Below, in pieces: positions 53,991 through 63,676 of a DNA stretch of 64,000 bases (within the stretch, counting starts at the first letter, position 1; every line of letters begins with the position of its first letter). The position numbers and the translations under genes were made by a program. This DNA is from Catalinimonas alkaloidigena (GTDB taxonomy: Bacteria > Bacteroidota > Bacteroidia > Cytophagales > Cyclobacteriaceae), in the NCBI RefSeq assembly GCF_029504655.1, contig NZ_JAQFIL010000001.1, forward strand, positions 5,833,001 through 5,897,000. Reading direction: 5' to 3'. The notes beneath the pieces are model-generated. The model was not told the DNA's origin. It saw only the letters and a list, made by a program, of their open reading frames with translations, and did no database searches.

Positions 53991-55278
53991 AATCAGAAGA
54001 CTTGTAAACGGCATATTTTACTGCTACAGATAATACAATCAATAGAGATAGTATTACCCACCCATGAACTGTATAGGCATTGGCAATCATAGACCATATA
54101 AAAAACTCAAACCATGTACAAATAAGCCCTACTATAAGCAGTTGGTACTTGCTATCAGGCTTTGAAAGGTAAATTTTGATAATGCTAAAAAAAGGAATAC
54201 AAAATAGCATAAGCATACAAAATACTCCTATGATACCCCAGTTCACATATGCCCAGACAAAAGTATTATGTGGGGACTCAACTTTCTTGTTATTCAACAA
54301 CTTTACAGCAATAATATCCCACCCGTTACTGCCATTTCCAATGATAGGGGATTCTCTATTCGTGTATGATATCATAGGCACCCATAAATGTGCGATTCTA
54401 TATGAAAATGACCCTCCGACCTCTTGCCCAGATAATACCGTATCTGTCTGTTCAAGTACTTCGAGATCTTTCTCAAATTTCACTTGCACATACTCAGAAA
54501 TATAGGAAAAGCTGGTAATAAAGATGATCCCTAATATTACGAATGAAGATATGAATCTCTTTTTGTGCAGTATAAAAAATAAAATAGGGAGTATAAGGGC
54601 AATAAAAAAAGCTGAACGTGTACCATTGTATATTAGCGCTAAGTAGTATGAACCTGCTAACAATAATGTCCATCCCCTGTGCTTTCGTAACCTGATCATC
54701 ACTAAGATAAATAGGGTAGTCATGAAATGAGCATCTTCATTAGAGGCATGCAACAAAAAATGTAAACGATGCTCATTGTATAGTAATGCAGTTAATGGGT
54801 CTATCCCTGAAGTTGCAATCAGATAAGGATAAAATATTAATACCAGGATGAATAAGAGTAAGCATACATTTAGAATGATTTGTATGGTTTTGTCTGAATG
54901 GACTATAGCACTGAAGAGAGATACAGCTATAAAAGTAAAGTAAAAGAAATACTTGATGGCTCCTTGTATATTGAACATTTTGTTATCCAACATAAAAAAC
55001 TGTACCCCTACCAAAATCACAAAGACCGTCATTACTGCTGTTAGCGCTCTTTCGTAAGCAAAAGTAAAGGAATACTTAGCTAGAAGCTGCAGCAAAAAAA
55101 TCATCATTACACCTAAAGCAAGCACTCTTATATATCCTTCTGCTCCGACCTCAGAGCTAACATTACCTAAAGTACTTAGCTGGAGCAGAGGAAAAAAAAA
55201 TCTTACCAATAACACTACTAGCAGTAACTTATAAGCGACATTAAAACTATGACTACTCTTATTATCTATTCCATCCAT
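53950..55278 (-). CDS. Wzy-like O-antigen polymerase/ligase family membrane protein
   Basis: A 442-aa protein with about eleven membrane segments. The Wzy_C/O-antigen-ligase signature is the periplasmic loop after YNGTRSAFFIALILPILFF and the stretch IIGNGSNGWD with a conserved His in SPHNTFVWAYVNWGIIGV. In a locus with a Wzx flippase and a Wzc kinase, the likely role is joining repeat units in the periplasm (Wzy) rather than ligation to lipid A. It overlaps neighbours on both sides (17 bases with the upstream gene), in keeping with one operon. Confidence 0.85.
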   Translation of the reverse strand: MDGIDNKSSHSFNVAYKLLLVVLLVRFFFPLLQLSTLGNVSSEVGAEGYIRVLALGVMMIFLLQLLAKYSFTFAYERALTAVMTVFVILVGVQFFMLDNKMFNIQGAIKYFFYFTFIAVSLFSAIVHSDKTIQIILNVCLLLFILVLIFYPYLIATSGIDPLTALLYNEHRLHFLLHASNEDAHFMTTLFILVMIRLRKHRGWTLLLAGSYYLALIYNGTRSAFFIALILPILFFILHKKRFISSFVILGIIFITSFSYISEYVQVKFEKDLEVLEQTDTVLSGQEVGGSFSYRIAHLWVPMISYTNRESPIIGNGSNGWDIIAVKLLNNKKVESPHNTFVWAYVNWGIIGVFCMLMLFCIPFFSIIKIYLSKPDSKYQLLIVGLICTWFEFFIWSMIANAYTVHGWVILSLLIVLSVAVKYAVYKSSDYEKETQGINYKYA

Positions 55279-56167
55279 TGAGCATGTCCATTAGTAGCAC
55301 TTTTTTTACCTTTTTTTTAAAAGGCAACTTATAATATTTCCTGAATTTTTTCATCAGATATATGTTGACCTCAGGGTTTTCCGGCAAATTCAGGTTAATG
55401 TTATCCCCTTTTGGTTGAACATAAAATTTTGAAGTAATTTCGCTATGCTTTCCACTCCCATCAAAGCCCGTATTGGTAACCAGAGATTCAACTGGAAAAA
55501 CCGTATAAGCTTTATTCTTAAACTGTGCATAACAAAAGCGTATTGCCCAGGAGTCTAACAGACCGTGTATCTGTTTCCATAACATCCAACTAAGGTCTTC
55601 ACCACCTTTATTGAAAGCTTGTCGTTTTCCTTTGCTTTTGAAAAATTCTTTATGGTCACTTACCTCCCAGTCTACTTTATTCCAACGATCTGCCCAGGTT
55701 GCCCATCCCCACGAAGAACTTCTGTAGTTTTTATAAACACTTGCACTAACTTGACCTGGTGACTTGACATGAGGATGATAACCACTGATAGAAAATATAT
55801 CTTCCTTATCCTCATACTTTTCTAATGCCTCATTCATATACGACAAGAACTGTGGGGCACAAATAATGTCATCTTCTAATACTATCAGCTTTTGGTACTT
55901 ATTGATGACTTCAGAAATCCCATTTATAATATTATGCGCTAACCCATGATTTTGTGCTCTTTTGGTGATATGGACTTTTTTGAATCCATCAATCGTGTCA
56001 AGATAATTTCTCAATGCATTTACCTGTATTTCTTCCTCCGGCTTCTGGGCAGCATCCGAATATATATACAACTCACTTTCCCGGGCTCCATCACATTGTT
56101 GCAAAGCCCTGATCACTTCCTGAGTATGTTTAAGCCTTTTGTAAACAAAAAGTATAATCGGAGCCAT
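55262..56167 (-). CDS. Glycosyltransferase, GT-A fold (GT2/GNT-I-like)
   Basis: A 301-aa transferase: PIILFVYKRLKHTQEVIRAL, DGARESELYIYSDAAQKPEE, the metal-binding acidic motif in LIVLEDDIICAPQFL, and SSSWGWATWADRWNKVDWEV, a motif of bacterial GT-A enzymes resembling the eukaryotic GNT-I family. The start ATG at 56165-56167 overlaps the sulfotransferase stop (TGATG). It adds one residue of the repeat unit; donor unknown. Confidence 0.82.
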   Translation of the reverse strand: MAPIILFVYKRLKHTQEVIRALQQCDGARESELYIYSDAAQKPEEEIQVNALRNYLDTIDGFKKVHITKRAQNHGLAHNIINGISEVINKYQKLIVLEDDIICAPQFLSYMNEALEKYEDKEDIFSISGYHPHVKSPGQVSASVYKNYRSSSWGWATWADRWNKVDWEVSDHKEFFKSKGKRQAFNKGGEDLSWMLWKQIHGLLDSWAIRFCYAQFKNKAYTVFPVESLVTNTGFDGSGKHSEITSKFYVQPKGDNINLNLPENPEVNIYLMKKFRKYYKLPFKKKVKKVLLMDMLNGWNR

Positions 56168-57090
56168 CACAAAATACCTACGGTTTTGGGAAGCTGAAAT
56201 TTCCATTTACTTAGGTCTTTTTGTATTAAAACCTCGAGTTGCTCAATATCTTCATGAAACCGAGAATATAAGGACGCATGTAACTCCTTACTTAGCTGAG
56301 GTTTTTTGTTACTGAATATCTTTGCTATCACTAACTTATCTACCCCCCGAACAAACTTACAAGCTAAACGATCCCCTATGTGCTGCTCTTTTATATAACA
56401 GCGTGTTTTTTCATCATTGTATGTGTATTTGAATGGATTACTTAAACTAATAAAACTTTGTCTGGGAATTGAATAGATTACTTTTTGAGGAGTTTTATTG
56501 ATAACCTGTTCAGGGTTATAACTCTCATCTACTCCCACAAAGCGATAAAGCTTTTTTATCACTTCTTTTTTATTCTTTTTTAATTCATCATACAACAGTA
56601 TAAGCACCTGATCCTGATTAAAATATTTCAAATAATTTTTGAGGTGCTTACTATACAGGCCAAATTCTACAATCTCTGAATGTCTACCGTAGGCTTTCAT
56701 ATCACCTTCTAAAATTTTATTCATCCCTTCAGACAATGACAACGGAGGTAAAAACCCATCCTTCATATAATGGTAGTAAGCAGATACAGCTCGTACTACT
56801 GGGTCACGAAGCATCACAATAAGTTTGATTTGTCCTAATGTTGCTTTAAGACGTGGCGCATACTGCGAACTCCCTAATAAATTTGGTCGTTTGATTCCAC
56901 ACACAAGCTCATTGTTTACATTTTCAAAAAGTGCGTCTAACTTTTGCATACCCCCTTCCTGAAAGTCAGGATCTTCAAAGTAAGGTACCTCATCTTCTGG
57001 CATATAGATTTGTGGGTGTGCTGCTAACACACTTTGAACATAAGTAGAGCCCGATTTCTGCCCTCCGATTACAGCAAATTGGATTTTCAT
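56167..57090 (-). CDS. Sulfotransferase
   Basis: A 307-aa cytoplasmic PAPS-dependent sulfotransferase. The 5'-phosphosulfate loop is GGQKSGSTYVQSVLAAHP near the N-terminus and the 3'-phosphate-binding motif is VMLRDPVVRAVSAYYHYMKDG. ILLYDELKKN and the C-terminal region complete the heparan-type sulfotransferase pattern. Located between the flippase and the glycosyltransferases, it probably sulfates a sugar of the repeat unit, giving a sulfated exopolysaccharide, as is common in marine bacteria. Supply of PAPS must come from genes elsewhere. Confidence 0.88.
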   Translation of the reverse strand: MKIQFAVIGGQKSGSTYVQSVLAAHPQIYMPEDEVPYFEDPDFQEGGMQKLDALFENVNNELVCGIKRPNLLGSSQYAPRLKATLGQIKLIVMLRDPVVRAVSAYYHYMKDGFLPPLSLSEGMNKILEGDMKAYGRHSEIVEFGLYSKHLKNYLKYFNQDQVLILLYDELKKNKKEVIKKLYRFVGVDESYNPEQVINKTPQKVIYSIPRQSFISLSNPFKYTYNDEKTRCYIKEQHIGDRLACKFVRGVDKLVIAKIFSNKKPQLSKELHASLYSRFHEDIEQLEVLIQKDLSKWKFQLPKTVGIL

Positions 57091-57165
57091 CTTTTATTAT
57101 TTAATGTCTCTATGGATCTGTTCAGCTCTTTTATTTAGTATTTTTATAGCTGCATGAGCTTATTA

Positions 57166-58554
57166 TCATTTTACTATTTGATATTCCTTTCCTCCAAGTG
57201 CTGTTTTAATTTGCCTTGAAAGTCTGGGCACAAGGCTAAATGGATTTAGTGAGCTCACTATTATTCTTACTTGTCCTCTATAATTTGCGTTAATAAATAA
57301 AGGAGCAATTAAAACATTTGATGCCACTGTAATTAATGTTGCTATAGCTGCTCCAATGATTCCATATGCAGGAATCAAAAAAAAGTTAAGCGCAATGTTA
57401 ACAAATGCCCCGCTACCCTGTATAAACACTCCAAACCTTTGTTGTTTCTCAATTACAGCCCATTTTCCCCGCACCACGTTCATAAAACCAAATACTGCGG
57501 ACCATATATGAATAGATAGTACTTTACCTGTTAAGATGTATTCCGGACCGTAAAGCAGGTTTATCAACCAGTCTGATAAAAAAGTTAAGGGAATGGCTAC
57601 AGATAATGATAATATGACCATGGCATCATATAACATATGTAATTGCTTGCCAAACAGCCTTTCTGATCTATTTTTTGTTTTTACAATGACAGGAAATACT
57701 GAACTCATTATTATGGTAGGAATAAAATACCATACATCTGATATCTTTGCAGCGGCCGCATAGTATCCTACATCTTCATCCCCTAACATCTGATTGATCA
57801 TTACTTGGTCTACTTTAAGATGGATTGATACTACTAAGCCTGATATGATAATTGGCCAGCATTCACTAAATAAATAGGAAACAGCTTTCTTATCAACACG
57901 CCAGTTAGTGATACTTCTTCCCTGCCGCATATAAAATATTATGAGTACAGTAGAAGTAATTACATGCTCAAGCATGTACACCAAAGCAAAATAAAACAGG
58001 GGAGCTTCTGCTAATATTAGTATAACTTTGATCGCTGATATACTCAGTAAAGAAGTAGTCCTGGCGATTGCCTCAAATTTTGACCGAACCTCAGATTGAA
58101 AGAAAAAGCCAATAATATCTAATGACTTGAACAAAAGACCTGCACCGATAATAAAAACAATAATTCTAGTGGAGGCATCCAGCTCCATCAGTTGGCTAGA
58201 AAAGAAAACGATAATAAGCAGGATGATACTTCCCAATAATTTCATGAGAAATGCACTTCCCATAAAAATATTATGATCGTCTTCATGCTCTACCAGTTCT
58301 TTTACTAAAACATTTTGCAAACCCAAGTTGGCAATTGCTATAAAAAGAGCGATAAAGCTAATAGCAAAATTAAGAATGCCATAATATTTAGGTCCCAGGT
58401 AACGAGCCACATATACCCCCACTGCTAAAGTGACAGCTAACATAATCATGCGTTCAAAAAATAACCATGACATATTAGCAGACACTTTTTTAAGCATCTC
58501 ACTCTTCATCAGCTGTGACTTTAACTCGTTAATTTTGCTCAAAAGTGTCTTCAT
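57166..58554 (-). CDS. Wzx-like oligosaccharide flippase
   Basis: A 462-aa protein with about twelve to fourteen membrane segments of the MOP/RfbX superfamily: NMSWLFFERMIMLAVTLAVG, YVARYLGPKYYGILNFAISF and ISGLVVSIHLKVDQVMINQM followed by LGDEDVGYYAAAAKISD are typical. It moves the lipid-linked repeat unit across the inner membrane before polymerisation. Its start overlaps the Wzc-like gene by four bases (ATGA). Confidence 0.92.
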   Translation of the reverse strand: MKTLLSKINELKSQLMKSEMLKKVSANMSWLFFERMIMLAVTLAVGVYVARYLGPKYYGILNFAISFIALFIAIANLGLQNVLVKELVEHEDDHNIFMGSAFLMKLLGSIILLIIVFFSSQLMELDASTRIIVFIIGAGLLFKSLDIIGFFFQSEVRSKFEAIARTTSLLSISAIKVILILAEAPLFYFALVYMLEHVITSTVLIIFYMRQGRSITNWRVDKKAVSYLFSECWPIIISGLVVSIHLKVDQVMINQMLGDEDVGYYAAAAKISDVWYFIPTIIMSSVFPVIVKTKNRSERLFGKQLHMLYDAMVILSLSVAIPLTFLSDWLINLLYGPEYILTGKVLSIHIWSAVFGFMNVVRGKWAVIEKQQRFGVFIQGSGAFVNIALNFFLIPAYGIIGAAIATLITVASNVLIAPLFINANYRGQVRIIVSSLNPFSLVPRLSRQIKTALGGKEYQIVK

Positions 58555-60908
58555 ACCTTATGGTAGGAAATAATATTCTTTCTGTAACCATAGTCGTTAT
58601 CCGCTACGCTACTGACACCATTATAGATCACATGCAGATTACTGACTTTTCTTTTCAAAAGCATTTCAACTGTAGTTCTAAGAATTGGAGTAGTGGTAAC
58701 TCCTTGTCTGGCAACTAATAAATTGATATCGAAAAGCGGCTCCATGAACAAATAGTCAGCTACATAACCTATGGGTGGTGTATCTACGATAATATACTGG
58801 TAAGTCGATTTGAGCTTTACTAATAAATCCTGAAACTTTTTACTCTCGAGTAAACTAGAAGGGTCAGTAAAATGACTACTGCCCGCGCTTATTATATCTA
58901 AATGCCCCACACTAGTTTGCTGGACAACCTCGTGAAAAGATGCTTTATCCGTTATATAGTCTGAAATCCCCGGTGTTTGATGCGCATTAAAGTATCCATT
59001 CAGCTTAGGACGATGCAAGTCACCCGAAATAATGATGGTCCTACGACCGGACAGGGCAAAAGAAGCTCCCAGGTGAGCAGTACAAAATGTTTTACCTTCT
59101 CCTTCTATGGATGAAGTAATCCCTATGATTTGTCCGGTTCCTTCGCCATACAAACGGTTTAAATGAAGGCGAGAAAATTTAAAGCTCTCATTGACTACAG
59201 GGTCTTTGGAAAGGGAAGGCTTTTTTGAATGTTTTTTTTCTAACCTGACAGTCTCTAATACAGGAACTTCTGCGACTCTTTGAATATCATCAAGGCTATT
59301 TATATTTTCATTGAACATATCCTTCACAAGGATTAACCCTAGAGGAAAAAAGACCCCGGCAAAAAATGCCAGAAATAACACTTTAACAGGATTAGGGTAA
59401 ACCGGACTATCGTCAACAACCCTTGCCTCATCTACCATCATTTTATCACTAACACTGGAAGCTATTGCAATGCCTGCCTCTGCCTTTTTCTGAAGCAAAT
59501 AATTATAGATGTTATCATTCAATGTGAATTTCCTCTGGATATCTACAAGATTTCGTTCATTCTGAGGTAAGCGGTTTAACTGTCTCTCTACAGACTGTAT
59601 GTTTCTTCTAACTTCTGTCAACCCTAGCTGTGTAGACTTAATTTGATTGTCAACATTTTCTTTTAAAGATTCACGTGCATTTTGGATCTTTCTATTGATT
59701 ACTTTAAGCACAGGATTGTTATCATTGGAACTATACCCTATAGATACCTTTTCCCTATTTAGGTTTGATAATTCAATGATTAAACTACTAAGAAGAGGGT
59801 CATCGATACCTACTGAAGCAGGGGCTACTACATTATCAAAGTTTGGATCCTGCCCAAGATACTGGGCCATGTTTTTATAATATTCATACTGAATCCTAAG
59901 CTTCTCTTCTTGTACTTCAAGTTCACTCAGTCTTTTAGCAAGCCTTTCTGACTGGATTCCGATATCAACCAAATTATTGCTTGTCCTGTAGTCTTGTAGT
60001 GTACTCTCAGCATCTTTGAGCGAATCTGACACTACTGATAGCTGATTATCAATGAACCGAATAGTTCTTACCCCATGCTGATTTTTTGTAGCTAAATCAA
60101 AATCAATGTATGCATTGATCAAGGTATTGATAAAGTCTTCCTCTTTTTCAATCACTGATCCGTTGGTGCTTACCTCAATAATATTTGAATCTTCAGTAAG
60201 CTTGATTATACTCAGCCTTTCATAATATTTTTTTACTACGTTATTTTTAGAGTGAAGCATAAAAAAATAGTCTTCACCCACCTCCATGTGTTCAAGACTA
60301 CTTTCATCTAACCAAAAGCTTAGATGAGGGCTTCTTAATGTATCATTTACCGAAATTTCTTTTTCTATTTCAAGCGCCTTAATTGGTTCTTCGCTTACAC
60401 TCTCGCCCAATATATCATAAAGATAAACCTCTTCCGCTTCTACCCTTACACGAACACGGTTTTCATCAATCAAACTTAAATAGACTGGAACCCCTATAGG
60501 TTGCAAAGTAGATAAATCAAAATGTACTTTAATCTTCTTATAAAACTCTTCCGAGTCAGTGATACCTAGAAAATGATTATCATGATAATATGTAGTGTTA
60601 AAATCTAATTGACCAATGGCTTTATCAACCATAAAAAAGGATGAAAGCATACCAATTTCATCATCAATTTCTGAGCTACCCCCTAAACTTGCAAAAGCCA
60701 CAGTTTCTGAATCAACTTGCGGTTTAGTTTTCGGATCGTTTAGTTTTACAGTAGCTTTTACTTCATATAATTTGGTAGTTGTCTTGAGATAAATCAATGC
60801 AATACCTAATGCTATTATCAAGCCAACTGCGAAATAATACCATTTTTGTATACATTTTTGAATAATGAGCTTGAAGTTAAGGTTATCTTCCAAAAAGCTT
60901 GTTTTCAT
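58551..60908 (-). CDS. Wzc-type polysaccharide co-polymerase and tyrosine autokinase
   Basis: A 785-aa inner-membrane protein. The N-terminal chain-length (Wzz) domain is flanked by membrane helices near residues 25-45 and 510-530, with long coiled coils between and the GNVR-type PQNERNLVDIQRKF. The cytoplasmic BY-kinase domain has Walker A ITSSIEGEGKTF, a Walker A' segment IIISGDLHRPK in which Ser-Gly-Asp stands where Asp-x-Asp is usual, and Walker B YIIVDTPP. The C-terminal Tyr cluster is short (NDYGYRKNIISYHKV). It controls polymer length and export together with the Wza-like lipoprotein. First gene of the long minus-strand operon. Confidence 0.92.
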   Translation of the reverse strand: MKTSFLEDNLNFKLIIQKCIQKWYYFAVGLIIALGIALIYLKTTTKLYEVKATVKLNDPKTKPQVDSETVAFASLGGSSEIDDEIGMLSSFFMVDKAIGQLDFNTTYYHDNHFLGITDSEEFYKKIKVHFDLSTLQPIGVPVYLSLIDENRVRVRVEAEEVYLYDILGESVSEEPIKALEIEKEISVNDTLRSPHLSFWLDESSLEHMEVGEDYFFMLHSKNNVVKKYYERLSIIKLTEDSNIIEVSTNGSVIEKEEDFINTLINAYIDFDLATKNQHGVRTIRFIDNQLSVVSDSLKDAESTLQDYRTSNNLVDIGIQSERLAKRLSELEVQEEKLRIQYEYYKNMAQYLGQDPNFDNVVAPASVGIDDPLLSSLIIELSNLNREKVSIGYSSNDNNPVLKVINRKIQNARESLKENVDNQIKSTQLGLTEVRRNIQSVERQLNRLPQNERNLVDIQRKFTLNDNIYNYLLQKKAEAGIAIASSVSDKMMVDEARVVDDSPVYPNPVKVLFLAFFAGVFFPLGLILVKDMFNENINSLDDIQRVAEVPVLETVRLEKKHSKKPSLSKDPVVNESFKFSRLHLNRLYGEGTGQIIGITSSIEGEGKTFCTAHLGASFALSGRRTIIISGDLHRPKLNGYFNAHQTPGISDYITDKASFHEVVQQTSVGHLDIISAGSSHFTDPSSLLESKKFQDLLVKLKSTYQYIIVDTPPIGYVADYLFMEPLFDINLLVARQGVTTTPILRTTVEMLLKRKVSNLHVIYNGVSSVADNDYGYRKNIISYHKV

Positions 60909-61581
60909 TATCTATTGATTTTGATTTGAATGTTAAAATTGCACAATACGCATTGATTATATCTAAACCCTATAGAAGACATTAATTTTTTTTTTGAAAA
61001 TAGTTATGATTATGTGAATGTTTTCTGTTAATAGGTTGACATCAAATATTGTAAGAGGATAATTTTTAATTTTTATTGTTTTACCTTTGCTCTTAATCTA
61101 TTGATGTTTTTTTCCAACACTCAACCCCTGCTTTTTCTCTATTTGTATTCTTCTCATAGTAACATCAATAAATCAGACAATAAATTCGTTTCAGTATTTA
61201 TCTAGGTTTCGATAGCCTTTTAAATGAAATTAAAAATATTGCTAAATAAAAAATATCTTACATACTTATATAGTGCTAAAACTTACCATTGGCTATCTAC
61301 TAAAAATTTGCGTATAAATAAATAAATTCAAAATTAACGAAAATAATATTAAGAAAAGCAGAATAATGTTAATAATTTTATATTTTTTTACTCTTAATTT
61401 TAGAAAACACACCTAACCGTTTTTAAGCATGTCTAGTTATGAAGAAGTGACTTTTATTACAAAAACCTTACCTTTATATTATTTTCTGATGCTCAGAAAG
61501 TTAATCGCCAGATATAAAACCAGTTTTTGAATAGCTAAGTATTAATAATTTTTTAATGTCATTTTCAAGCCTAATAAAGTA
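60909..61581. other. AT-rich divergent spacer
   Basis: 673 bases between the Wzc-like gene and the plus-strand GT2 gene. No coding region was seen, and the AT content is very high. It should contain the promoter of the long minus-strand operon and that of the plus-strand pair, but no complete consensus was found. Confidence 0.5.
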
Positions 61582-62508
61582 ATGAAATGTTCTGCTAAAG
61601 AACCTATTTTTGTTTCAGTCATTGTTCCTGTCTATAATGATACTGAACGTTTGGTACTATGTCTAGAAGCTTTACAAAACCAACAAAAAGGGCGTTTAAG
61701 TCTAAGATATGAAGTAATTGTAATTGATAATAATTCTACTGAAGACATCAAAAGTATCTGTGAAAAATACCATGTGAAATACTTGTTTGAGAAAAAAAGA
61801 GGTTCTTATGCAGCGAGGAATAAAGGAATTAAAACAGCTAAAGGCGAGTATCTCGCATTTACAGATTCTGATTGTATTCCTAATTTATACTGGTTAGAAA
61901 AAGGTATTGCTAAGTTAATAGAGCACCCAGATACAGGTCTTGTGGGTGGGCATATTCAGGTGTTTACTACCAATAGTAAGCAAACATTAGGGGATGTGTT
62001 TGACCTTGCTTTTGCCTTCCCCCAACATCATTATGTACATGAAAATCATTTTGCTGCTACTGCAAATATGTTCACTAGTAAAAATACCTTTGATAAAGTA
62101 GGTTTTTTTAATCAGGATATGGCCTCCGGAGGCGATTATGAGTGGGGGCAGAGGGTGCATAAAGCAGGCTTAGCTCAATTATTTGCATTTGATGCTGTGG
62201 TTAAACACCCGGCTAGAAGTAGCATCAAAGCTATAATCTCAAAAAGCTACCGTGTAAACAGAAATTTTAACAGCAAATATCATCAGCCTGTACCTTCTTA
62301 TAAGCAGTTGATCAAATATATTTTTGAACTCCTAGCTATTTACATACCCTTATTCCAGGCTTACAGGAAAACAGCTCATGCAAGAGCTACCATAAAGATT
62401 TCTTTTTATCAACGCATTCAACTTTTCTTCCTTCTATTTGCAATACATTATGTAAAGACTTTCTCAAGAATAATCGAATGGGTTAAACTTAGAGTTAGTA
62501 AATTATAG
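61582..62508 (+). CDS. Glycosyltransferase family 2
   Basis: A 308-aa GT-A transferase: VSVIVPVYNDTERLVLCLEA, VIVIDNNSTEDIKSICEKY, the metal-binding motif AFTDSDCIPN, GLVGGHIQVF, and the acceptor-side MASGGDYEWGQRVHKAG. The C-terminal 90 residues contain hydrophobic stretches (YIFELLAIYIPLFQAY; IQLFFLLFAIHYV) that may attach it to the membrane. It is the first of two plus-strand genes at the right end of the locus. Confidence 0.88.
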   Translation: MKCSAKEPIFVSVIVPVYNDTERLVLCLEALQNQQKGRLSLRYEVIVIDNNSTEDIKSICEKYHVKYLFEKKRGSYAARNKGIKTAKGEYLAFTDSDCIPNLYWLEKGIAKLIEHPDTGLVGGHIQVFTTNSKQTLGDVFDLAFAFPQHHYVHENHFAATANMFTSKNTFDKVGFFNQDMASGGDYEWGQRVHKAGLAQLFAFDAVVKHPARSSIKAIISKSYRVNRNFNSKYHQPVPSYKQLIKYIFELLAIYIPLFQAYRKTAHARATIKISFYQRIQLFFLLFAIHYVKTFSRIIEWVKLRVSKL

Positions 62509-62592
62509 GTTTACATCATGAGAAAGTAAGCTGCAATAAAAAAAAATGCACATTTTCAGATAACAAAATGTTCAACCTTTCATCTAATTAAC

Positions 62593-63570
62593 ATGGGCCT
62601 AGCCAAGATTATTGATAAAATTTCTTCCAGAGAAGATATTATTACAAAACCTCCGGTACTCGTAGACATTGGTGCCTCTAATGATATCAACCCTGTTTGG
62701 AAAAAAATTGCATCCTTCTCAATTGGTTTGGCTTTTGATGCGGACGACCGTGATTTTGAGTTTATAGAGAAAGAGGATAAGCTGTTCAAAAAGCTTTATG
62801 TGTTTAATAAGATTGTAGTTGATAAAGCTGAACATGATGAAATGGACTTCTATCTTACCAAGAGCCCTTATTGCTCAAGCCTTTTAGAACCAAACCTCCC
62901 TAAACTTCAGCCTTATCACTATGCAGACTTTTTTGAAGTTACAAATAAGATAAAATTGAAAATTGTCGAACTTAAAAAGGTTATAGAAGAGATAGGCATT
63001 GACTATGTAGATTGGTTTAAGACTGATGCTCAAGGAATTGATTTGAGGTTATTCAGCTCATTAAGCCAACAAATGCAGAACAAAACGATTATGCTTGAAT
63101 TTGAGCCTGGTTTAATTGATGCTTACAAGCAGGAGGATAAGGTTGTCGATGTGTTGAACTATATGAGAGATAAAGAATTCTTTCTCCTTTCTCTTGATGT
63201 TAAAGGCCCATTTAGGATTACCAAAAGCGTATTTGACCATACTTTTAAAAGTCAACTCTCTAAGAAATTTGCGAAGCATGGTTTGAAAAGAGTTCCTGGC
63301 TGGGCTGAAATGGCTTTTTTAAATGAACTTACTGATCCTGATTGTACAGCCAGAGAGTATATACTTGCCTGGCTCTTCTCCACCTTACAGGAACATCATG
63401 AAATATCAGCGGCTTACGCGCATCAGGGCTACGAAAAATTTGGTGAAAAAATATTTCAGGATCTTGAAGATTATTCTTTTAAAGCAATTAAAAATCAAGT
63501 CTATAGTTTGAATACTTTGTCAAAGATTGGAAACATTGCACTTAACAAAATTAAGTCGTTTGCAAGGTAA
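62593..63570 (+). CDS. FkbM-like SAM-dependent methyltransferase
   Basis: A 325-aa protein. PVLVDIGASNDINPVWKKI begins the SAM-binding strand, and WFKTDAQGIDLRLFSSL is the FkbM signature (usually K-x-D-x-x-G-x-E). LEFEPGLIDAYKQEDKVVDV follows in the place of the family's substrate region. It probably O-methylates a sugar of the polysaccharide. It lies 84 bases after the GT2 gene on the same strand; a bidirectional terminator follows. Confidence 0.78.
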   Translation: MGLAKIIDKISSREDIITKPPVLVDIGASNDINPVWKKIASFSIGLAFDADDRDFEFIEKEDKLFKKLYVFNKIVVDKAEHDEMDFYLTKSPYCSSLLEPNLPKLQPYHYADFFEVTNKIKLKIVELKKVIEEIGIDYVDWFKTDAQGIDLRLFSSLSQQMQNKTIMLEFEPGLIDAYKQEDKVVDVLNYMRDKEFFLLSLDVKGPFRITKSVFDHTFKSQLSKKFAKHGLKRVPGWAEMAFLNELTDPDCTAREYILAWLFSTLQEHHEISAAYAHQGYEKFGEKIFQDLEDYSFKAIKNQVYSLNTLSKIGNIALNKIKSFAR

Positions 63571-63626
63571 TAAGGAGAGGGGCTTTTTAATATCAATATT
63601 ATCCTGTAGTGAACTTAGCATTAATA

Positions 63627-63658
63627 AAAAGTAGACAGCCTTATAGCTGCCTACTTTT
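63627..63658. terminator. Bidirectional Rho-independent terminator
   Basis: AAAAGTAGACAGC at 63627-63639 pairs with GCTGCCTACTTTT at 63646-63658 with one mismatch, flanked by A and T runs. It lies between two convergent genes. Confidence 0.85.
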
Positions 63659-63676
63659 CTTGTTTTTACACATTTA

